From Pirellulaceae bacterium (lineage in GTDB: Bacteria; Planctomycetota; Planctomycetia; Pirellulales; Pirellulaceae), in the NCBI GenBank assembly GCA_028280445.1, contig JANQLU010000043.1, positions 1-43,076 on the forward strand: a DNA stretch of 43,076 bases. Direction: 5' to 3'. Below, one piece after another: positions 20,078 to 26,697 of this stretch. The position numbers were made by a program, and so were the translations under genes. The notes beneath the pieces were generated by a model that saw nothing but the letters and a program-made list of their open reading frames with translations, ran no database searches and had not been told where the DNA came from. Positions within the stretch are counted from its first letter, which is position 1. Each line of letters starts with the position of its first letter.

Positions 20078-20335
20078 TTAAGCACTAATGTCGGCCATCT
20101 TGGGCGTCAAATAGTTGACCGTGCTGTCCATCGACGCCAGTTCACCGTACTCTTCTTCGGGAATTTGAACTTTATAGCGTTTACGCAATTCCATGACGAT
20201 GTCCAGGAAATCCATACTGTCCAATTCCATTTGATCACGAAACGAAACATCGTCCTTGAGCGCTGTTAAATCTTCATCGGGTGCGATGTCTTCGAGGATT
20301 TCCAAAATTGCGGTTCGAATTTCTTCGGGCGCCAT
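20078..20335 (-). CDS. Acyl carrier protein
   Basis: This is an 85-residue acidic acyl carrier protein. The phosphopantetheine site is DSMDFLDIV with Ser40, in place of the common DSLD of housekeeping AcpP. The size and four-helix pattern are normal; the C-terminal helix region ELASMDSTVNYLTPKMADI is longer than in AcpP. It sits 39 bases after the ketosynthase and 27 before an FAD oxidoreductase, so it is the dedicated carrier for this cluster. A phosphopantetheinyl transferase is not in the window. Confidence 0.93.
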   Translation of the reverse strand: MAPEEIRTAILEILEDIAPDEDLTALKDDVSFRDQMELDSMDFLDIVMELRKRYKVQIPEEEYGELASMDSTVNYLTPKMADISA

Positions 20336-20374
20336 TGTCGTTTTATTCTCCCAAAATGATTCGCGGAGGAACCA

Positions 20375-21643
20375 TTATTCTCGATCAATACTTTTTTTGA
20401 CAATCAAAACAGAATTAATTCCCAACATCCCAAACGAGTTGTTCAGGACATACTCCACGTTTCCTAATTCGTGAGGTTGGTCGGTTACCAGTCCGTCCAA
20501 AGCACAATCGGGATCCAGCTGATCAACGTTGATGGTTGCGTGGCAAACACCGTCGTCAAATGCGGCCAGATTCCCGGCCAATTCCAAAGCACCTGCGGCA
20601 CCCATGGAATGGCCAATGAAACTTTTTGTATTATTAAATCGCGTGTTGCCATGTCCGTTAAATACACGTCGCAGCGCTTCGCATTCCAAAGCGTCGCCTT
20701 GGGCAGTTCCGGTCGCATGGGTGCTGACAATATCGATTTGTTCGGTGGCTAAACCGGCTCGGCCCAAAGCCATCTCAACACACTGCGCCTGCCGCTCCGA
20801 ATTGGGCAACACAAAATCAGTGGCATCAGTATTCATGGCGTAACCAACAATTTCTCCGATGATGTTGGCGTCGCGAGCCAAGGCATCGCTCAATCGTTCC
20901 AGGATATAGATACAACCGCCCTCGGCAACAACAATTCCGTTGCGATTCATGTCAAATGGGCGAGAGGCTTGAGTTGGATCGTCGTGCGTTGCCAATGCAC
21001 CTTGGCTGGCGAACCCGGCAAAAATTCCAAACGTATGAATGCTTTCGGAAACTCCTCCACAAATCGCAACATCGCACTCATTCAGGCGGAGCATCTGCGT
21101 CCCTTGAATCAAACCGGCGTTTCCAGCGGCACAAGCGGCACCGATCGTGTAATGAGGTCCAATGACACCTTTGTTTAACGCGATTTCGCCGGCAGGATTG
21201 TTGGCGACCGTTCGAGGGTTGTGATGATGCGACCAAAACGAAGTGTCATAGTCGAATCCACGGAGTTCGTGGACTTCGGTTTCCGTTTCGACGTTTCCAT
21301 GTTCGGTAACGCCAATGTATATGCCGACTCGGCTTTTGTCGGCGTTTTCCCAATCGATCCCAGAATGCTCGATCGCTTCGCTAGCACAATAAATACCGAT
21401 ACTGCCAGCTCGCGTTCCCCGACGAGCGTCTTTTCGAGTTTGATGGCGACGAACATCAAAATCGCAAACCCCGGCCAATGTCTCGCCAAAATATCGTATT
21501 TCGTAATTCGAAACGCCGCTTTTTCCCGATAGCAAGCTCTCACGGTACTCAGCCATCGAATTGCCATTGGGAGCGGTCAGCCCGATCCCCGTAATCACAA
21601 TACGTTGATCGTCGGGTTTCAAATTGTGGTTTGTACTGATCAT
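20375..21643 (-). CDS. Beta-ketoacyl-ACP synthase, FabF-like, with altered gating loop
   Basis: This is a 422-residue decarboxylating ketosynthase of the FabF/KAS II fold that extends acyl chains by two carbons from malonyl-ACP. The triad is complete: Cys171 (IGAACAAGNAG), His309 (STHATGTAQGD) and His345 (FIGHSMGAAG). The glycine-rich gating loop GFGGTN of FabF reads GMLGIN (405-410), so the gate Phe is Met406. I used the ATG at 21643; the frame stays open to 21697 but the added residues are not KS-like. It is the first gene of the cluster ketosynthase-ACP-CrtI-CrtI-FabZ-FabI. This suggests a specialised chain; no acyltransferase or thioesterase is seen. Confidence 0.92.
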   Translation of the reverse strand: MISTNHNLKPDDQRIVITGIGLTAPNGNSMAEYRESLLSGKSGVSNYEIRYFGETLAGVCDFDVRRHQTRKDARRGTRAGSIGIYCASEAIEHSGIDWENADKSRVGIYIGVTEHGNVETETEVHELRGFDYDTSFWSHHHNPRTVANNPAGEIALNKGVIGPHYTIGAACAAGNAGLIQGTQMLRLNECDVAICGGVSESIHTFGIFAGFASQGALATHDDPTQASRPFDMNRNGIVVAEGGCIYILERLSDALARDANIIGEIVGYAMNTDATDFVLPNSERQAQCVEMALGRAGLATEQIDIVSTHATGTAQGDALECEALRRVFNGHGNTRFNNTKSFIGHSMGAAGALELAGNLAAFDDGVCHATINVDQLDPDCALDGLVTDQPHELGNVEYVLNNSFGMLGINSVLIVKKSIDRE

Positions 21644-21861
21644 CAAAAAGCCGATGGGCGACGGTGTTTGTACCAAAAGGCTGAAAGATCGTCGCAATCC
21701 TGTGTGAGGAGCGGCCGCTGCGACGGTAAAGCAAATTTTGCCAACCTAAACAGTACCGATTTAAGAACAGATTCGCAACCGGCTAAAATCCAAGAGAACC
21801 CCATTTCGCCCTATTATTCAAGGCTTCTGAAGGCGAATCCGAACGGCTTGATCGCGATTTA

Positions 21862-21890
21862 GAAAGCATCACCGAATTCAAGATGCTTTC
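21862..21890 (-). terminator. Possible weak terminator hairpin
   Basis: An inverted repeat GAAAGCATC / GATGCTTTC with an 11-base loop overlaps the stop codon of the 46-residue gene. No T-run follows on the minus strand, so it may be only a transcript-end or processing hairpin. Confidence 0.35.
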
Positions 21891-22018
21891 TTTTTGGCTT
21901 CTTCGCGAGCCTGGATCTGTTGCTCCACTTCTTCTTTCTCAACTTCTTCGATCGTCTTAATCAACAATTTAGCCTGCTCAGGACTGAGTTTCATTTCATT
22001 ATTTGACGATTCCGACAC
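21878..22018 (-). CDS. Small charged helical protein, unknown function
   Basis: This is a 46-residue frame starting with GTG at 22018, with GGGAG 10 bases upstream; an ATG at 21994 would give 38 residues. The protein is highly charged and almost certainly helical: KLSPEQAKLLIKTIEEVEKE, then repeated E, Q, A and K residues, ending KKKAS. It resembles small coiled-coil proteins, with no named family recognised. It lies between the OleD-like gene and the ketosynthase on the same strand. Amino-acid composition and the ribosome site favour a real gene, but the shortness limits certainty. Confidence 0.5.
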   Translation of the reverse strand: MSESSNNEMKLSPEQAKLLIKTIEEVEKEEVEQQIQAREEAKKKAS

Positions 22019-22107
22019 GACGATCTGTCTCCCAATACAACAAACGGAACTTAGTATCTCCGCTGCAGAATAATGAATCTGGATGTGATTCCAAAGGGCA
22101 ATTTTTG

Positions 22108-22246
22108 GGGAGGGGAGAGGGGCGAGGTTCGAGAGGAGAGGTAATGTCGTAGGTTTTTGGGGCGCACTGCACCACGAATATTTAATACCTTTAACTCTTC
22201 CCTCTAATCTCTCCTCTCTCCCCTCTCCTCTCTCATCTCCTCCTCC
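22108..22246. repeat. Purine-rich dispersed repeat, family G
   Basis: An imperfect inverted repeat made of GAGAGG-rich sequence on one side (22108-22143, including GAGGGGCGAGG-like text) and CTCTCC-rich sequence on the other (22197-22246). A related element with the shared string GAGGGGCGAGGTTCGAGA lies inverted at 31955-32070. The right arm overlaps the 3' end of the OleD-like gene and encodes its odd C-terminus EEEMREERGERRD. Confidence 0.75.
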
Positions 22247-23214
22247 AGTCGGCGCATTCCTTCGTCGATGGATACTTTTATTTCGTATCCGAAATCCGCT
22301 TTGGCGCGGGAGATGTCGTAGCAGTGGGATTTGGCAAGTTGTGAAGCGAGAAAACGGGTCATGCGTGGTTCGCGTTTGATGTTAAAGGTGTCGTGATAGG
22401 TCTCTAACATCCATCCAATGCGATAAGCCCAATAATAAGAGATCGAACGCCGCACTGGAGAAATTCCTGCCAGCGACAAAATCTCGTTGATCCAATCCCA
22501 ACAGTTCACCGGGTCGTCTTGGCTAATAAAATAAGCTTTCCCGCATACCGCCGAACCTGGCTCTAAAGCTTCGGCCGCCTGCAAATGTGCCGAAGCGGCA
22601 TTGTCGATGTAGATGTTGTCGACAATATTGCCACCATCTCCAACTTTCCGCAATTGTTTTGTCCTGGCGCGCGTTAACAACCGTGGAATGAGATGCCGAT
22701 CACCGGGCCCCCAAATCAAATGCGGCCGCAAAGCGCATGTCAGCAATTTCGAATTGTCATTGGATTCCAGAACATGTTTTTCGGCTAACGCTTTGCTATG
22801 TGGATAGTGTGCCAGCCACCGCGTCGGGTAGGGAACGTCTTCATTGATATTGATTTGATGGTCGCCGTTGAAAACGACACTCGGGGAACTGGTATAAACC
22901 AATTTGCCGACGCCGCGCGACTCGCAAGCGTCAACGACGTTTCGAGTTCCCACCGTGTTGATCCCATGGAACTCTTTCCAATCACCCCAAATCCCGGCTA
23001 TGGCTGCGGTATGAAAAACAACATCGATATCACGGCAGGCCTGTTCAACTGATTCGAGATCGCGAACATCGGCTTGATGCAGCTCGACGTCAAATCCCGA
23101 AATCGCGTCTGTTTTGCGGTGAGCCAGCGCGCGAACCGAATGTCCCGCTTCGAGTAATTGTTTGACGATGTTGGAGCCGAGAAATCCGTTGGCTCCGGTA
23201 ACTAGTGCTTTCAA
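22204..23214 (-). CDS. oleD: OleD-like 2-alkyl-3-oxoalkanoate reductase (3-beta-HSD-family SDR)
   Basis: This is a 336-residue extended SDR of the 3-beta-hydroxysteroid dehydrogenase type. The Rossmann motif GANGFLGSN is at residues 7-15. YTSSPSVVFNGDHQ and YPHSKALAE (active-site YxxxK) follow. Further on come ALRPHLIWGPGDRHLIPRLL and VDNIYIDNAASAHL. From memory these features match OleD, which reduces the beta-keto acid made by OleA during long-chain olefin synthesis. OleA, OleB and OleC are not visible here. The end (EEEMREERGERRD) is encoded by a repeat. It lies upstream of the ketosynthase cluster on the same strand, with a gap of about 560 bases, so separate promoters are likely. Confidence 0.78.
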   Translation of the reverse strand: MKALVTGANGFLGSNIVKQLLEAGHSVRALAHRKTDAISGFDVELHQADVRDLESVEQACRDIDVVFHTAAIAGIWGDWKEFHGINTVGTRNVVDACESRGVGKLVYTSSPSVVFNGDHQININEDVPYPTRWLAHYPHSKALAEKHVLESNDNSKLLTCALRPHLIWGPGDRHLIPRLLTRARTKQLRKVGDGGNIVDNIYIDNAASAHLQAAEALEPGSAVCGKAYFISQDDPVNCWDWINEILSLAGISPVRRSISYYWAYRIGWMLETYHDTFNIKREPRMTRFLASQLAKSHCYDISRAKADFGYEIKVSIDEGMRRLEEEMREERGERRD

Positions 23215-23353
23215 AGCAATGTCCTATGGGTCGTTCGTCGTGTTGCGATTCCACAAACATTCTGCCTCAAACCCACGTAAGAATAAACAGGAATCCGATT
23301 AATAAAACGGTATAATCGACGTTTTCACAGGCGTTATTCTAGTTGGGATTTGA

Positions 23354-24454
23354 TTGAATAATCGACTCGTTGGCAAAGGAACCCGTGCAGGAGTTCGCGT
23401 AATTGACGTGCTCGTCTCGAGCATCGCGATCATCATCCTGTTGTCCGTTATCATTCCGTTTATCCTGTTTCTGCGCACCAAAGTTTCGCGGCGATCAGCT
23501 TGCGAAGAACGCCTGGTAAATATCGGAAAAGCGGTTCTCAAATACGAAATTGACCAGAATCGCTACCCCGCTGGAACCCTTGGATTCTCTAACGCCATCG
23601 AAGTTGACCAATGGAACAAACCTAATGGTGAACAACAATGGCGTCGCGCACAACAAAGCTCGTTTCTGATGCAAATCGTGCCTTATACGGAATTCATCCA
23701 ACCGACGGAGCCTGTCAATTCGCTGCTGCTGAACCCTGGGCAATTCGTCAACATTCCGAATGCCGACAACCAATACGACTGGTTTGGTGAAATCCCCGGG
23801 GCCAATGGATTTGCCAAAACGCATGTTCCCCATTTTTTATGTCCCGAAGATGATTTGATGGACGCCATTGTTGAATTGACAGGAGCTTCGCAGCCGGTGA
23901 TTTCTGGCTCACCGACGACTGACTATTTCTCAACGCTGGTTTGGTCTGTTGATCAAGCGGAAAAAATCGGGAGAACCAATTACTTGGCCTGTGCCGGCGC
24001 TTTTTCGGGCGGAATCCATCCCGATCCGGAGCGGCGAAAGTACGTCGGCATGATGTCGAGCCGACAACGAGTTACGAGAAACGACGTTGCCACGGCGGAC
24101 GGTTTGAGCCATAGCGTGATGGCAGGCGAAACGATCGGAAGTTTTTACGAGGGGCAGCGAACTCGCGCCAGCAGTTGGGCGTTTGGAGGATTGGCGCGTG
24201 GTCGTGGCGCTTTTGACTGGATGTCAGATCCAGCAACCGCTCAGCGGCCATCGCAATATATTCTTGGGAATATTCAATATGCGTCCAACACGGGATTTGG
24301 CTCAAAACATCCCGGAGGCGTGTTTTTCTTGTATGCCGGTGGTAATACTGAGTTCATTTCACACGCCGTTGACTGGCGAGCTTTTTATTCAATGTGTGGT
24401 TATCGAGACGGGACGCTGTCAGAAAATCAAAAGCTGCAGAACCGTAAAAAATAG
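23354..24454 (+). CDS. DUF1559-family prepilin-like protein with divergent leader
   Basis: This is a 366-residue protein of the planctomycete DUF1559 family (type II pseudopilin-like N-terminus with a large extracellular domain). The hydrophobic N-terminal helix is RVIDVLVSSIAIIILLSVII. It is followed by CEERLVNIGKAVLKYEIDQNRYP, equivalent to the usual conserved stretch after the helix. The C-terminal box is KHPGGVFFLYAGGNTEFIS, normally HPGG...FADGSV. The canonical GFTLVE cleavage motif is replaced by GVRVID. The start is a TTG at 23354 with GGGA a few bases upstream; no ATG fits. A start with no leader cleavage is possible. Confidence 0.8.
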   Translation: MNNRLVGKGTRAGVRVIDVLVSSIAIIILLSVIIPFILFLRTKVSRRSACEERLVNIGKAVLKYEIDQNRYPAGTLGFSNAIEVDQWNKPNGEQQWRRAQQSSFLMQIVPYTEFIQPTEPVNSLLLNPGQFVNIPNADNQYDWFGEIPGANGFAKTHVPHFLCPEDDLMDAIVELTGASQPVISGSPTTDYFSTLVWSVDQAEKIGRTNYLACAGAFSGGIHPDPERRKYVGMMSSRQRVTRNDVATADGLSHSVMAGETIGSFYEGQRTRASSWAFGGLARGRGAFDWMSDPATAQRPSQYILGNIQYASNTGFGSKHPGGVFFLYAGGNTEFISHAVDWRAFYSMCGYRDGTLSENQKLQNRKK

Positions 24455-24629
24455 TACGTTTTCGAAAACCGTTGCGGCAGGATCAGCAAGCGTATTTTCC
24501 TGTTTTCCACAAAAAATCTGGCAATTGGAAGGATCTAATGCTATGCAAAAACATGTTAATTCATGCAAAATAACGGTAGAAGCCTACCGCCAATAAGGTT
24601 CATTCGCATTACCGAGAATGGAGAATTCT

Positions 24630-25979
24630 ATGCTCACCCGGAATTTCGCCAAAGTTGCGACCTTGATCGCGCTATGTTGCTTTGGCACTCAAGCTCTCAT
24701 CGGGCAGGAAAATACTGCCACCGATGGGAAAAAATCCAAACAGGAAACGGATTTAAAAAAACAAGAAGACGCCAAGTCGGAAGACAAAACCGACGAAGAC
24801 GAGGAAGTAACCGTTGCAGGGCTCAAAGCGAAATACAACAAAGCTTATGCAGCATTCCTCAAAGCATATCGCGCGGAACCTGACCGCAAGAAAAAAACGA
24901 AAATCGTTCGCGAAATGCTGCCTCAAATGAATGACTATATCAAACCGGTCATGGGCATTGTCAAAAAAGATCCAAAATCGGACGAAGCGTTCGAAGGATT
25001 GCTGTGGATCGCATCGCGCGTTCGCCAGCCAAAAAAACGTGATGAAATTATGGATTTGGTTTTGACCCACCACATCGACCGAGAAGGCATGGGTCAGTTT
25101 GTGTTGGGGATGGCTCGCAGCCGACCTGCGAAAAAGTCAGAAGAACGGTTGGTCAAGATTTTTGAAAACAACCAACACGATGGCGTCAAAGGTAAAGCGG
25201 CGTACGCACTGATCACGTACTTTACCAGCGTCAAAGAAATGAAGTCCAATGAACGAGCCATCGAATTCTACAAAAAAGCTGGCAACGACGAGTTGATCGA
25301 ATATCTCGAAGCGGCGGACAACAAATCGCTCGACGCCAAGATCAACAAGTACATTGGAATCGCTCAAAAAAATTATGCCGACGTCGTCCTCCGAGGAGAG
25401 TTGACAATCGGGAAAAAAATCGAAGGCATCGTCTTTGAACGAGATCGTCTCCAAATCGGAATGCGAGTTCCCGATATCGAAGGCGAAGACATCGATGGCA
25501 CGGAGTTCAAACTCAGTGACTATAAAGGCAAAGTTGTCATGATCGATTTCTGGGGCGATTGGTGAGGTCCCTGCCGGGCTATGTACCCACATGAGCGGTC
25601 GCTCGTAAAACAACTGGCAGGCAAACCATTCGCACTAATCGGAGTCAATAGCGATAGTGATCGTGATGAAATCAAGGAAATCATCAAAGACAAAAAACTG
25701 AATTGGCGCAGTTTCTGGAATGGCGGTAGCACTAGTGGCCCGATTTCTACGAAATGGAATGTCTCAGGTTGGCCAACCGTTTACATCATCGATACCAAAG
25801 GTGTCATTCGTTACAAAGGACACGGACAGGGAATCGATCCCGTGATCGAAAAATGTCTGTCCGAAGCCGATGTCGACGTCGAAATCAAACATGGAGACGA
25901 AGACGAGGACGAAGATGATGACGATAAAGAGGACGACGACAAAAAAGATGAGAAAAAAGGCAAGGATAAAGACAAGTAA
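24630..25979 (+). CDS. TlpA-like redoxin selenoprotein (UGPC active site)
   Basis: This is a 449-residue exported thioredoxin-fold protein read through one in-frame TGA at 25563-25565. A signal peptide (MLTRNFAKVATLIALCC...) is followed by a Lys/Glu-rich region and an all-helical domain to about residue 270. The redoxin domain has VVMIDFWGDW-U-GPCRAMYPHE, with selenocysteine 312 in place of the first Cys of WCGPC and Cys315 kept. The cis-Pro motif SGWPTVYIIDTKGVIRYKGH comes later. The tail is Asp/Lys-rich (D/E runs from about residue 418). The start at 24630 has GGAG 6 bases upstream. A terminator follows at 26006. A bSECIS-like hairpin is present downstream of the TGA. The alternative is a nonsense mutation, which would be odd at exactly the catalytic position. 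Confidence 0.85.
25570..25621 (+). promoter_or_regulatory. Candidate bacterial SECIS element
   Basis: Folding by hand, the mRNA just after the UGA forms a long hairpin. The lower stem pairs CCUGCCGG (25570-25577) with CUGGCAGG (25614-25621), 8 pairs including one G-U. Three pairs, UGU with ACA, may follow. The upper stem AUGAGC/GCUCGU (25591-25596 with 25601-25606) closes a GGUC tetraloop at 25597-25600. The loop lies 31 bases after the UGA, inside the range known for bacterial selenoprotein mRNAs, and has G in its first two positions. Confidence 0.65.
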
Positions 25980-26005
25980 TTTCTGATTCCTTGGTTGAAA
26001 CCATC

Positions 26006-26040
26006 ATGGGTCGCTGAATGTTCAGCGACCCATTTTTTTT
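26006..26040 (+). terminator. Rho-independent terminator
   Basis: A strong hairpin (ATGGGTCGCTGAA pairing with TTCAGCGACCCAT, 2-base loop) is followed by seven further T. It begins 27 bases after the stop of the selenoprotein gene and ends its transcript. Confidence 0.92.
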
Positions 26041-26697
26041 GAATCGATAGATAGCGCTTTTGTGATGGGTATCGTGAGCGGCAAGGGAGGGCGAGGCTCC
26101 TGCCGAGCCGCTAGCGCTCCGGCTGAATCAATGACTTCCTGCAATCATAAGTGCGAAACGTGAGCGAGGGACAACAACCACGCTGATGTGCTGCTGAACC
26201 TGGTCCCTCGCTCACGCTTCGGATTGTGATTTTAACTGCGAAGCTGTGCCGGTTGCCAACATCAGCAATCATCAACTCGACATTAAAGAAATTTATCGAG
26301 CCCTTGAAGCCCCAAAGCGTTCAGAATAATCGCCCAGTTCAAAAACATCGCTCGTACCGCAATCAACCACTGCTCAAACAAACGACAAAAGATGTTTTGA
26401 AGCTCGCCGACAAAATTACCAATCGAATTAAAATCATCTTTCGCCACCAAAAAAATGGCAACTAAACGTCGCGCTGATCATTAATTAAAATAACTAGTGT
26501 CTGAAACGAACCACAACGGCGAAGCGTGACGGTTATCGACGCTGTAACTCCATTCGAGTTGCGATTTCCTGCAATCACAACCCGACGCGTAAGCGAGGGA
26601 CCACAACGACACAAACGTGAAGTAAAACGTGGTCAACGAACACAATTCTCTCACAAAAAAAACATTCAAACTTGGAAAAAACCCCAACGGCAATCAA
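26041..26697. repeat. Gene-poor region with nested B/C and paired E repeats
   Basis: At about 26074-26120 a family B start (GTGAGCGGCAAG) is interrupted by family C (GGAGGGCGAGGCTCCTGCC...) and then resumes with GCTAGCGC; this is a nested insertion. Family E copies at 26142-26171 and 26202-26233 are inverted relative to each other. Another E copy is at 26571-26602. A possible small gene on the minus strand is listed separately. The promoter for the gene at 26698 should lie in the last 100 bases. Confidence 0.75.
26283..26447 (-). CDS. Possible small hydrophobic protein
   Basis: A 54-residue frame from GTG at 26447. It reads AKDDFNSIGNFVGELQNIFC, then a hydrophobic stretch with LIAVRAMFLNWAIILNALGL and an end GLDKFL. 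The amphipathic start and single hydrophobic helix look protein-like. There is no Shine-Dalgarno sequence, no ATG, and a stop codon 12 codons upstream in frame. It could equally be chance in a repeat-rich gap. Confidence 0.25.
   Translation of the reverse strand: MAKDDFNSIGNFVGELQNIFCRLFEQWLIAVRAMFLNWAIILNALGLQGLDKFL

Noticed and set aside
15630..21643. Carotenoid biosynthesis operon
   Set aside because: The two CrtI-like genes suggested this, but there is no phytoene synthase, cyclase or prenyl transferase, while ketosynthase, ACP, FabZ and FabI point to acyl chemistry.
25563..25565. TGA taken as a true stop, giving a 312-codon gene and a separate gene from 25581
   Set aside because: The stop falls on the active-site Cys codon of the thioredoxin motif. 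The second frame is in phase, lacks its own start signals and continues the same domain. A selenoprotein explains all of this better.
26226..26465. Plus-strand frame of 79 codons
   Set aside because: It begins within repeat E, has no ribosome site and its composition looks like untranslated DNA.
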